Below are positions 1-12,500 of a stretch of DNA of 64,000 nt, one piece after another; the stretch's first letter is position 1, and each line of letters starts with the position of its first letter. The notes under the pieces are model-generated. The model did no database searches. It saw only the letters and a program-made list of their open reading frames with translations, and was not told where the DNA came from. This DNA is from Cladorhizidae sp. MBARI D1340-BT2 (taxonomy: Eukaryota; Porifera; Demospongiae; Poecilosclerida; Cladorhizidae): contig JAQNBH010000015.1 of the NCBI GenBank assembly GCA_028752905.1, positions 32,199,529 to 32,263,528 of the forward strand. Direction: 5' to 3'. The position numbers and the translations under genes are program-made.

Positions 1-770
1 TTGTAAGTATCTCTATGAGGAATATGCAGGCATTCATGATTGTAAGTATCTCTATGAGGAATATGCTGGCATGATTGTAAGTATCTCTATGAGGAATATG
101 CAGGCATGATTGTAAGTATCTCTATGAGGAATATGCAGGCATGATTGTAAGTATCTCTATGAGGAATATGCAGGCATGATTGTAAGTATCTCTATGAGGA
201 ATATGCAGGCATGATTGTAAGTATCTCTATGAGGAATATGCAGGCATGATTGTAAGTATCTCTATGAGGAATATGCAGGCATGATTGTAAGTATCTCTAT
301 GAGGAATATGCAGGCATGATTGTAAGTATCTCTATGAGGAATATGCTGGCATGATTGTAAGTATCTCTATGAGGAATATGCAGGCATGATTGTAAGTATC
401 TCTATGAGGAATATGCAGGCATGATTGTAAGTATCTCTATGAGGAATATGCAGGCATGATTGTAAGTATCTCTATGAGGAATATGCAGGCATGATTGTAA
501 GTATCTCTATGAGGAATATGCAGGCATCATTGTAAGTATCTCTATGAGGAATATGCAGGCATGATTGTAAGTACCTCTATGAGGAATATGCAGGCATGAT
601 TGTAAGTACCTCTATGAGGAATATGCAGGCATGATTGTAAGTATCTCTATGAGGAATATGCAGGCATGATTGTAAGTATCTCTATTAGGAATATGCAGGC
701 ATGATTGTAAGTATCTCTATGAGGAATATGCAGGCATGATTGTAAGTATCTCTATGAGGAATATGCAGGC
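1..770 (+). repeat. 35-bp minisatellite derived from the SNX exon end and its splice donor
   Basis: About 22 head-to-tail copies of a 35-bp unit, nearly identical (scattered changes such as caggc/ctggc, gtatc/gtacc). Each unit splits into 24 nt that read YEEYAGMI in one frame and 11 nt that begin GTAAGTATC, a consensus 5' splice site. SNX5/6 proteins have EEYAGLI immediately before IPPAPP, and the next exon here (1711) begins IPPAPP in phase 0. The unit is therefore the 3' end of the upstream SNX exon plus the start of its intron. The array continues left of the window, so the true exon end may be just outside it. The first junction has a 4-bp insertion. Confidence 0.9.
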
Positions 771-1092
771 ACTTGTGTTTGGATGTAAACATGCTAAACT
801 ATTGCCAGGTCTTTGAAGTTCTCCTCTTGCCAGGTCATTGAAGCTGATCCCTGGTTGGCTGATTGTAACAACCAACTAGATATTGTGTTGTATGAAATTA
901 AGTTAGATGGAGTGTTTGATGGGAGTGGTTCCTCTCAGTTTCTCGGTTTGCTGTGTTTGGCTTGCCTTGCAGGATTCTGTAAGACAAAAAATCAAACAAA
1001 CATAACCCAAAATAACAACAAACATAACAACAACAAACTGTAAAAACTATTTTTTATAACTTATACAGAGTGTGATTGACCACAACCAGTTG
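771..1092. other. SNX intron DNA, no gene seen
   Basis: Unique-looking intronic sequence between the exon-derived minisatellite and a small hairpin. It has a short direct repeat (tgccaggtc twice near 803 and 829) and an A-rich stretch around 987-1040. No coding potential is recognised. Confidence 0.5.
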
Positions 1093-1131
1093 GATGACCC
1101 TTTACCATTTCATTTATGGTAAAGGGTCATC
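1093..1131. repeat. 15-bp perfect inverted repeat (hairpin)
   Basis: The arms gatgaccctttacca and its exact reverse complement are separated by a 9-nt AT-rich loop. It lies in the SNX intron upstream of a hAT fragment. No role is assigned; it may be a relic of a palindromic element. Confidence 0.8.
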
Positions 1132-1343
1132 TGATACTACATAGGCACAGTCTTGTTTCCTGTCCCTTCAATTCACTATATATATATAGCTTTGTTGTTG
1201 CGTACCTACTTCATGATGTCATACTGGATGTACGGGCAGACGGAGGGGGGGAGGAGTCAAAGAAAAGTGCTGCGCTTGCAATTTTCCCACGCCCAGTTAT
1301 AGCATCCTATTGTATAGTACCATCTGGAATGGAAAGTATTAGC

Positions 1344-1650
1344 CTCAATTCTAGTCAGACGAAGATTGTTAAGACGCGTCTTCAAAATACTCTAAGTGAG
1401 GTCAATCTTGCTAGGCTCGTATGAATCACAAATGAAGGGCCAGATCTGACCTCAGAGCAATTTTGGATGTATATTAGAAAATGAAAAATCTTGGTATTCT
1501 AAATAATGTTCTCTACTCATTGCCAGGTTCTCATATCAACTCAGCTCTGTCCATGTTCATTTAGTTGCATTGTCCAATAATAGCAATATAATTCACTATG
1601 TAACATGCAAAAAATTTGAAAATCCTGCTGCCCCCCTGTTTGAAACCCTG
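1344..1650 (+). mobile_element. hAT transposon 3'-end fragment (copy A)
   Basis: This stretch parallels the 3' end of the larger hAT element at 2276-4408. Both carry the same transposase tail region (LSEVNLARLV here, LSDINLARLM there) followed by a terminus cctgtttgaaaccctg, against cctgtatgaaaccctg in the other copy. Stops interrupt the reading frame (TGA after LARLV), so it is a dead fragment. It ends 60 bp before the splice acceptor of the SNX exon at 1711. A 5' terminus was not found. Confidence 0.75.
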
Positions 1651-1710
1651 CATTCCTACGCTCTAGTTTCCCACGCTATAATTCACGTTGGTTTGCTATT
1701 ACCACTGCAG

Positions 1711-4700
1711 ATTCCCCCGGCTCCTCCGAAGCCCGATTTCGATGAGCCTCGACACAAACTGTCCAAATTAAGAGAGGGTGAGTATGTGTGCCTGTCACGC
1801 CCATTAATTAGCATACTACTGGGCAGCCTATCTGGCGGGCACCTAGCACACACATACACATCATACACACATTATGCACACACATTATATACACATACCT
1901 ACCTACACACATACACATACATACATGAATATATACACACATGTACATACCCATACGTACACATACATACATTAATATACATGTATACATGTATGTACAT
2001 GCAAGAATATATACATATACATGTATGTACATGCAAGAATATATACACATGTATATACATACATGAATATATACACACATGTACATACACATACATACAT
2101 AATATATACACATGTACATACATACACATACATACATAATATATACACATGTACATATACATACATGAATATATACACATATGTATATACATACACATAC
2201 ATACATGAATATATACATACACACATACATATATAAGTGCATATGCACACATACATACAGATCATGCACACATATCAGGGTTTCATACAGGATTTTTGGT
2301 TGGGGCGGGGAGAAAAGTATCCAGCTTAGCATCGCCCACTTTTAGCACGCTATACTATGTAGCCACTGATTATGTGTGGGTATGGCCTACATTTGCCTGT
2401 TGGGTCAAGGGGTGCTTGGACAACCAGAGGCATAGTTGACTGGAACCATGCTAGTGAAGTACTGAAGAAGCATGCAGACTCCCAACGGCACAGAGATGCT
2501 GCAGCTGTTGGTTCCATAGCACAGCAAGTAGAGAGTGGGAAGTCTGTACTTGAGCTCCAGTGTTCAGCTGTTGCACAAGAGGCTGCTGAGCATAGACAGA
2601 GAAATCGGTGTGTGTTACTCAATCTGTTTAGAGCAGTCTACTTTCTGGTCAAGAATAGAATTCCTCATATGAGTGTTTATCCACATTTGATCCAGCTCCT
2701 AGTTGCCAATGGGGATAAATTACTTGAGCAACATATCAATGAAGACCCATCTAATGCCCAGTACACCTCCAAGTTCAGCACTACGTCACTGATTGAAGCC
2801 ATTGACACATGGCTTGACAGAAAGCTGATAGAAAGCCTGAAATCCAGCCCGTTCTTCTCAATTCTAGCAGATGAGAGTCAAGACATTTCCACACAGGAGG
2901 AGCTATCTGTGGATTGTCACCCAGAGGAACACTTTTTCACGATTCTTCATCTCAAATCCACTGATGCTGAAGAAATTACACATGCTCTAACTTCCTTCAT
3001 CAGTGAGAAGAATCTTGATTACTCTAAACTTGTTGGACAAGGGTATGACGGTGCTGCAACATTCTCTGGTTGCAGAAGTGGAGTGCAAAGAAGGATGAGG
3101 GTGCATGCAGCCCATGCTCTCTACATCCACTGCTCCTGTCACAGGTTGCAGCTTGCTTCCATGCAAGCAGCCGAGTCTGTTGCTACCGTGAAAAAGATGT
3201 TTGGCACAATGGCCAGCTTGTGGAAATTGTTTTATTATTCCCCCCCAAAAGCAGAAGCTCTGAAAAATGTGCAGTCAGTCCCAGAGCTGAAAGTAGTCAA
3301 ACCAAGCCAAACAAGATGGCTATCTCATGAGAGATGTGTGCGAGCCATTCGCAAGGAGCTTCCTGCTCTGATAACTACTTTGCAAGCACATGCTCTATGA
3401 AGATTGTGGTGACGCAGAAGCATATGGCATAGCGTTGGTGTTGGGCTCTTATAGTGGAGTGGCCACTATCATTCTGCTATCATCCGTGCTTGATCTTCTT
3501 GCTAAGCTCAATTTCCTTATGCAAAGCAATGCAACTGATTTCAGCAAGTTGCCAATCATCCTTGAGAGCATCGTTTCAGAGCTGAAATGCCTCAAGAATG
3601 AGGATGCAGAATAGTGTTCTCTGGTGGAAACAACTGTTGACATGCTTGCTAGTGAACATGACATCGCATGCAGGAGGAGTTCAACTCGAACTGGCAGTGC
3701 AGCTGCCACATCAATGAGTGAGTACCGCAATTCAACAGCTATTCCATATTATTGACAAACTTGTTTCCAATATAAATGGCCGTTTCACTGATGGTGCTGT
3801 GGAGCTACTTGTCTCCTCATCGATCTTTGACCCTGCTTTGATGCCAACAGAAGATACGCTCTTCTTGAGTATGGCAATCCACAACTGCAAACTCTAGTTT
3901 ACTTATATGGGAAAGAACCAACTGTACAGTTTGATGGTGAAACCTTCACTTCTCCACCTCTCGTGGATGGAGAAGAAATCTTTGCCGAGTGGAGAGTTTT
4001 TAAGAGAGTCTTGGCACAAGAGAAGAAGAAAATGATGGAGAAAAAGAAACTACTCAGGAGCATACAAAGAGATCTTCCCAGAGATTTTCAAGTTACTGGA
4101 TATTTTGCTAACTCTTCCAATTTCAACTTTTAGTCAGATGAAACGCGTCTTCGAAATAGACTAAGTGACATCAACCTTGCTAGGCTCATGCGAATCGCAA
4201 TTGAAGGGCCTGAACTGACTTCAGTAGATTTTAGTGCAATTTTGGACATATTCAAGGAGAAAAATCGTCGTATTGCTTTATAAAATTCTGTGTTTTCTAA
4301 ATTACTATAATGTTAGCAAAATGTCAATGTCAATGTTGCACTATCCTGGGGGGGGGGGGGGGGGGGGGGGGGGGACATCCCAGGTCCCCCCCCCTGTATG
4401 AAACCCTGCATATATATACATACATCTATGTATATACATACATATATATATATACATATATACACATACTTATATATACACATACATAAAATTCATACAC
4501 TAGAATGGATGAAAGGCATTGGTGGGCTAGTGAAACAGTGCATGTCAAGACCTTCATGTGAACCCACTCCCTCCCCCATAAAGGTTATTTTTTCCCATGT
4601 AATGGAATGTCGTCAAAACCTTGATGAGCAGTTCGAGTTCATTTTAGTGCAAAGGCCAAAGGTACTTGACACACTAACCTGGAGACACATACAGCCAGGG

Positions 4701-6534
4701 CTGGTAGTACTTCAACTCCCTCCCCATTCATGTGTATGTAGCACGGGTGATCCATTCAAATTTATGACGGGTGATCCATTCAAATTTATGACGGATGATC
4801 CATTCAAATTTATGTTGGGTGACCCATTCAAATTTATGACGGGTGAACCATTCAAATTTATGACGGGTGGTTCATTCATGTTCATGATGTGTGGTTCTCT
4901 GATGGAGACCGATGCGTAGTAGCTGGTCGTATATGCAATTAATACACCATGCCTGTAACCTGCTCTCACAGTCAACTCCCTCAGTGGTTTGCTTCACTCA
5001 CTAACTAGCTTATAAGCTAGTTAAATGTATTATGTAGTTATGCACATTTCTTCTGTGCTAGACCTAGTCTACACCATTGAAGAAGATATAGCTCCATGAC
5101 GCGTGAATTTAAATAATAATATTTGACCTTGTGTGTGTGTGCATGTGTGTGTGTGTGTGCCATGTGTGTGTGTATGTATGTGTGTGACTTGGCACTAAAC
5201 AAAACAGACGCAGGCTGGAATTAGCTTTTTCCAAGTTCCATGTAGCCTCCCTATTGGAACCAGTTATCAAGTTACCTACATACACATTCCTATAATGGTT
5301 AGCAAGTCTCACCCTGAACAGGATGAATCCAAGTGCCCCTCTCTGTGACCTACACTGAAGACCTCCCACGCTGTAATTTGAGTGTATATATATATATATA
5401 TATTTATACATACATATATATATATATATATTATACATATATATATATATATATATTATACATATATATATATAACAAAACTCCTTAAAATATATTTTCC
5501 CTCTCTGTACCTTCCCTTTTATCGGTGTTTTAGTGTTTTAGTTTGGGAGTGGTGGTTATTTCAAACGATGTTTATTGTAAAGCTCTCCATAAATGTTCTT
5601 CGCTGGCTACTGGGCATCCAGTTGTGACGTCATGCATAATTCAATTCCTAACTGTCGAATTCCCAATCCAGTCATTAGGTCATGAATCTATAGTTCAATT
5701 CCATAATCCAGTCATTAGGTCATGCATAATTCTCCTAATCCTATCATGAAGCCATGCATAATTCTATTCCTAATCCAGTCATGGTGTCATGCAGAAAATA
5801 ATGGATACTAACTGTGTTAAATATATTGATCCAATGAATAATTCTATTCCAGTGGTGAGGTCATGCATAGTTCCATTCCTAATCCAGCCACGAGGTCATG
5901 CATAATTCTATTCCTCATCGGTCATGCATAATTCTATTCCTAATCCAGTCATGAGGTCAAGCATAATTATATTCCTAATCCAGTCATGAGGTCAAGCATA
6001 ATTATATTCCTAATCCAGTCATGAGGTCAAGCATAATTATATTCCTAATCCAGCCACGAGGTCATGCATAATTCTATTCCTAATCCAGCCACGAGGTCAT
6101 GCATAATTCTATTCCTAATCCAGTCATGAGGTCGTGCATAATTCTATTCCTAATCCAGTCATGAGGTCGTGCATAATTCTATTCCTAACAGTCATGCGGT
6201 CATGCATAATTCTATTCCTAATCCTTGGGAGCAGTATTTATATATATATATGTGTGTGTGTCCTCTGTACCTGACAGGAGAAGAAAGCATGACGAAAGAG
6301 GAATATCAGAAAATGAAGCAAGAGCTTGAAGCGTAAGCCTCACCCTCGGCTGTTTTTGTTGATGTTTCCTCTTACTCTTTGAGCCTTCTCTTCCTCCTCT
6401 CTCTGTGCAGTGAATATTTGGCCACTTTCAAGAAGACGGTGGCCATGCACGAGGTCTTCCTGCAGCGTATGGCCAATCACCCAACCCTGCGCTCCGACCA
6501 ACACTACCAGGTCTTCTTGGAGTTTGACGGCGAT
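1711..6534 (+). CDS. SNX6-like: SNX exons for the PX helical hairpin
   Basis: Three exons: 1711-1777 (phase 0 to 1), 6278-6332 (1 to 2), 6411-6534 (2 to 0). They encode the proline turn IPPAPP, then the helical insertion peculiar to the SNX5/6/32 PX domain, and the last PX strand ending FLEFDGD. In this subfamily the insertion forms a helix pair that recognises cargo tails (established knowledge). The 78-nt intron 6333-6410 is normal size. The 4.5-kb intron before 6278 is filled by a hAT element and tandem repeats. Confidence 0.92.
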
Positions 6535-9500
6535 GTGAGTGTAGCCATATATTATGGGGTGCCCCTGATCCGATTGCCACTATGTGTCTAACCCCATTAT
6601 GGGGATGCCCCTGATCTGATTGCCTGTGTGAGTCTAACCCTATTATGGGGTTGTCCCTGATCTGATTGCCACTATAGTGTGAGTCTAACCCCATTATGGT
6701 GGTTCCCCTGATCTGATTGCCACCATCTTGGTTTGAGTCTAACCCCATTATGGGGGCGCCCCTGATTTGATTTAGATATTTGGTTATTTGTTGCCAGACA
6801 AGTTTATTGTATATGCATATGTATATATGTAGACATGTACTGTATATATATGTGTGTATATATAATTTATAATGACTTGCTCAATAATTGCCCCTCGATA
6901 CTTTTGCTAGATGCTCTGGCCCTCGTCAGGAATAATGTCAACTGAAGTTTGTTGAGAGTATATTCTTCTTTTCTATGATAGTGACATCACATTTAATTAT
7001 TATTTTAAAAATTTAAACTATTTAAACTTTAAACCTGGGTATGTGGTTGTTCTCACTTGCATGCAAACTTTCTCTCTGTCCTCCATCTTTTTTCTTCCTT
7101 TCATCCTCCCATCACCTCTCAACATTCGGACATTTTATTCCGTGTAGCTGAGCGTGCGTACGAAGAACACGCGTGAAAAGTTAGGCACCTTCTTCAAGGG
7201 CTTCTCCAAGAGTTTTGATGAGACCGTGCTACTGAAGAGCCACAAGGATGTTGACCCATGGTTCGAAGGCGAGAAGCGCTTCTTGGACGAGTATCACAAC
7301 AAGTGAGGATCATAGGAACTATGCACATCATGCAACCATTGCACACCCCAAACATCATGCAACCATTGCACACCCCAAACATCATGCAACCATTGCACAC
7401 CCCAAACATCATGCAACCATTGCACACCCCAAACATCATGCAACCATTGCACACCCCAAACATCATGCAACCATTGCACGCCCCAAACATCATGCAACCA
7501 TTGCACACCCCAAACATCATGCAACCATTGCACACCCCAAACATCATGCAACCATTGCACACCCCAAACATCATGCAACCATTGCACACCCCAAACATCA
7601 TGCAACCATTGCACACCCCAAACATCATGCAACCATTGCACACCCCAAACATCATGCAACCATTGCACACCCCAAACATCATGCAACCATTGCACACCCC
7701 AAACATCATGCAACCATTGCACACCCCAAACATCATGCAACCATTGCACACCCCAAACATCATGCAACCATTGCACACCCCAAACATCATGCAACCATTG
7801 CACACCCCAAACATCATGCAACCATTGCACACCCCAAACATCATGCAACCATTGCACACCCCAAACATCATGCAACCATTGCACACCCCAAACATCATGC
7901 AACCATTGCACACCCCAAACATCATGCAACCATTGCACACCCCAAACATCATGCAACCATTGCACACCCCAAACATCATGCAACCATTGCACACCCCAAA
8001 CATGATGCAACCATTGCACACCCCAAACATCATGCAACCATTGCACACCCCAAACATCATGCAACCATTGCACACCCCAAACATCATGCAACCATTGCAC
8101 ACCCCAAACATCATGCAACCATTGCACACCCCAAACAAGGTGTTTGGTGCTACATAGAGGAAATGCCATAACAGTGATTGGAAAATTTCCACCTTATATA
8201 CTGTATGTTTCTATTATATACTGCATGTTTCTATTATATACTGCATGTTTCTATTGTATACTGCATGTTTCTATTATATACGGCATGTTTCTATTGTATA
8301 CTATTATATACTATATGCTTCTATTACATACTGTGTGCTTGTATTTGAAGTATTTATTGGCTGGAGCACCAGTAGCAGTTCCTAATCTTCCTCTCCTTCC
8401 AGAGGTGCGACTTACGCATTGGGTGTGATTTTGCTGGAGTATAAGTCGCAGTGTCTAAACTGAATCACTGGGTGTGGTCACAAGTCGAGCATGTGACCTC
8501 ATACTGCAGCTAACTGCATTGGTCTCAATTATTTTTTGTTTTGTGTGAAATTGGGACTAAGCACATGAGCTGTGCTGCAGCTTAGGCTCGAAGTTGTTGA
8601 GTTTGCAGAGAAGTCTGGGAACAGAAGAGCTGAAAGAAAGTACAGAATAAGATAAGCTAGTGGACTGGAGAGAGGAGAAGGTTGAGCTGATATGCTACCA
8701 AGATCAGTCTTCTCATGTTGGGTTGAGGTCAGAGCTTACTCTAGCTCTTGCATGATGTAGAGGCGTGCTTTATTTAGTGTGTGACTAGGCTCCAGAGATT
8801 ACACTAACAATTATGGAATTGGGTTGACTCCACTATCCATGGATATTCTAAGCTCTCTGTTGCCTCCATACCCTAACCCTAGCTCTCTAACCCTAGCCAC
8901 ATAGCACTAGCCTAGCTGTAGCCCAAGTTCAATGGGACAATGCTGGGATATGAAATGTGCATCTTGCCAGATTTTGATTCAATTCTCTTGATAGTGCATG
9001 TACAGTTGATAGCTTTAGGTCATTCTTTTAAAACAATAACAAATAAATAATAAATAAAATTATTAATTATTAATTAAAACAGATTTTTCCATGTCACCAC
9101 TCGAATGCCAGTGAAGATGAAAAAAGCGGTAACAGCATTATTATTATTACCATTACCCCAGGGTGAGAGAAGCGACGAGGAATGCCGACAAGGTTAGCAT
9201 GTGTCACAAGAAGCTCGCGGACTCCTTCATTGGCATAGCCACATATGTGTCTCTGCTCAGCATCGGCAAGGATGACCCTCTCTCTGCGTAAGTCCACCCA
9301 CTCTGTCCATTCCCCTTACCTACTAGCAGCTTGGCAACAAACATACACGTACGTACATCTACTGCACAGACTACACACCTAGCAAGTGCCCACAGACTGC
9401 ACACCTAGCAAGTGTCCACATACTGCACACCTAGCAAGTGTCCACAGACTGCACACCTAGCAAGTGTCCACAGACTGCACACCTAGCAAGTGTCTACAGA

Positions 9501-12500
9501 CTGCACACCTAGCAAGTGCCCACAGACTGCACACCTAGCAAGTGTCCACAGACTGCACCTAGCAAGTGTCCACAGACTGCACACCTAGCAAGTGTCTACA
9601 GACTGCACACCTAGCAAGTGCCCACTGACTGCACACCTAGCAAGTGTCCACAGACTGCACACCTAGCAAGTGTCCACAGACTAGAGACCTAGCAAGTGTC
9701 CACACACCTAGCAAGTGTCCACTGACTGCACACCTAGCAAGTGTCTACAGACTGCACACCTAGCAAGTGCCCACTGACTGCACACCTAGCAAGTGTCCAC
9801 AGACTAGAGACCTAGCAAGTGCCCACTGACTGCACACCTACAGTAGAGGCCAAAAAAAACTTTACGTACCGTTTGCGTTGGACGTTTGTGGTACGTTTGA
9901 GTCGCAGCGTTGCTGTACCGTTAGGCATACGTTCGCCGAACGTTCGCCAAACGTTTGCCATACGTTCGCTAAACGTTGGCCAAAAACGTTTAGGGATCGT
10001 TAATTGAGCGTTGTAAAATTGAATTTCTCCAGCGCATGCCAGATCGACGAAGGCGGGAGAAAGGCTAACTGTCGTTGCTCTAGCGGTTATTCTTTCAGAA
10101 TCAAGATGCCTTCTTAATAGAATTTTATTCTTTAGGATCTAGAGGATTCAAGGCTGCAGCTATCGTCTGTATTTTGAAGGAGGGCCTGACAGCAACAAGG
10201 CAAAGCGTCCAGTTTTGTCAAGCACTGCGAGACTGGTATCGCCTCACAGCCATGGAGCGGAGTTTTTTATTGCTGGCCCAAAACTCGTGGTCGAAAAGAT
10301 GCTTGGAATATGATGAGAAGACAGCATACCAACTGCAGTTCTCATTCACAGCGAAGGGAACCCAGTCTTGCTTTGCAGGACATTGAGTGTGTTGATATTT
10401 TGAGTCAGTGGTAATGCCAACTGATAAGAGAAGCCAATAAAGTTTGTGTTGAACTAGTTTTGGGATGGAACTATGTGAAAGTTATAATATCTAGTGTAGA
10501 AGCTTTCTGTGTCACACTGAAGCTATGTTGGTTGCTAGTGGCTAATGATAATCTAGGCCTGGGTCTTGATGGTATTTTGGTTAGAGCCAATGTGCCGATT
10601 GCCATTGGATTAAAAAATATATATTTATTATATATAGTTTAGGGACTTTGTAGATGTTATGGCTTAAATCTAGGGCAAGATATTGATATAGAACACTGGT
10701 GAATTGGTATAGTGACTCATGTAATAACATGATCAATAGCAGTATCATTTATCCCTGTCCTAGGTCAAGAGATTGGAGCGAGATACAGAACCTTGAAGAG
10801 GACAGACGAGTGCACAGTTCAATTGGAAACACATAGGCTTTTTGTTGTTGTATAAGGCAGGCACGAAAGAACAAGCCAAGATATGATTCATGTTGTATTA
10901 TGGTTGTGTGTAATATGTAATAAGGTGTAGATTTATACTCAGGTGTTTTAAACCTCTGTTTATTTGATTATAGTGTGAAACATTTGGTGAAGGTAAATGT
11001 GTGGGCCAGTATTATGAGAGCCACTTTTTGTTCAAATTCTTCACTAGACCCTTTTTACCCTTTGTAAAGGATGTTTGCTCCCATCACCGCATGCAGGACA
11101 CTGACCCCGAACGCACATCCAGGCTGGCTAAGGAGTTTGATATAAATTGATGGAGGATGCCTCCTGAGTTTCAATGCCAACCCCATTGAAGACCTGTGAC
11201 ACGAGTACATCAGGAGAGAAGTGAAGCCCAAGTCCAAAGCTGAATTGGTGGACAGCTTAACACAATTTTGATTAACTGTAGATGTCAGAAGTAGAACAGA
11301 CACCTGGAGGGTTAGGCCACGGGGGGGGGGGGGGATTATTTGGAAATCACTTGCCAAGCAATGCTTCTTGATATCAAGTTGGCAAAACTTTCGTGTGTTT
11401 GGGTAGTTAGAGATGTTAAATTTTCTTATTAAATTATCAATAAGAAGATAAAAAATAATGATAATTTCAAAAACAACTATAGTTATCGAACAAGTCCAGT
11501 CCTGACCCCACCACCACAGATGTAGAGTGAAGAACTGTAATCCTCGTCTTCCATGACAGGCTTGAATTCTTCCTCCATGGCTGCCTGGTAACTGCATTTC
11601 AAAATAGTAAATCACACCTGAACTTGATTTAAAGAATTTGATTTAAAACTTAACAATAGCTGAAATCTTGCCTTTATATATCACCCTCACTGCCTTGGCC
11701 TCCCACTCCCACTGAGGAGCACCCTAAAACATTGCTGCTTGGTACAGCCACCCAGAACTTTCATTCTGCCAGAAGACCAAACAATAGTCAGTATAATTAT
11801 CATTACTGGATCCACTGTTCTTCTAGCTTTTATTTTGGGGGGTTTCGTTTTAAATACTGTCTGTAACACTAACAACTAGACTGAAGTAAAGGCTGGGTCA
11901 CTACCACAGATAGGCGCTAGAGGTTCAAGCCATTGGAGTTCTACCTAGTGTTACACTTACTGCTCAGAGCGAAGGTAGCAGCGAGAGTTCTTCTGTAAGC
12001 CATTCCCAGGACAAATCAAAAGTAGAAGCTGCAACAAAACAGAACAGTAATCAACAGTAGGCCGACTGACTTGCGCTCCATCGAACACGTGGTGTAGGAT
12101 ACCGAATGTTGATTGCGCGTTTCGGATAATTAAATAACGGTTCGTGCGTTGCGTTCGCGATACGTTGCTTGAGCGTTTCCTGTGCGTTGCTTGAGCGTTT
12201 CTTAAGAACGGTTTCTGCGTTGAACGTTTACCCAACGCAACGGTACGTAAAGTTTTTTTTGGCCGCTACTGTAGCAAGTGTCCACAGACTAGAGACCTAG
12301 CAAGTGTCCACACACCTAGCAAGTGTCCACTGACTGCACACCTAGCAAGTGCCCACTGACTGCACACCTAGCAAGTGTCCACAGACTAGAGACCTAGCAA
12401 GTGCCCACTGACTGCACACCTAGCAAGTGTCCACAGACTGCACACCTAGCAAGTGTCCACAGACTAGAGACCTAGCAAGTGTCCACACACCTAGCAAGTG

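Noticed and set aside
1..770. CRISPR-like array
   Set aside because: No unique spacers; it is a continuous tandem repeat in a eukaryotic intron.
1570..2332. Open frames of up to 189 codons over the ACATAC microsatellite
   Set aside because: Simple repeat. Only 1711-1777 inside this stretch is a real exon.
2268..4416. 8-bp target duplication of the hAT element
   Set aside because: Both flanks are low-complexity CATATATA sequence; a match would not be meaningful.
7194..8192. Four long open frames (290 to 332 codons) on both strands
   Set aside because: All arise from the 27-bp repeat, whose period is a multiple of three; both strands and several frames are equally open.
11055..11615. Minus-strand frame of 186 codons
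   Set aside because: Antisense to the decayed Tc1 transposase, no features.
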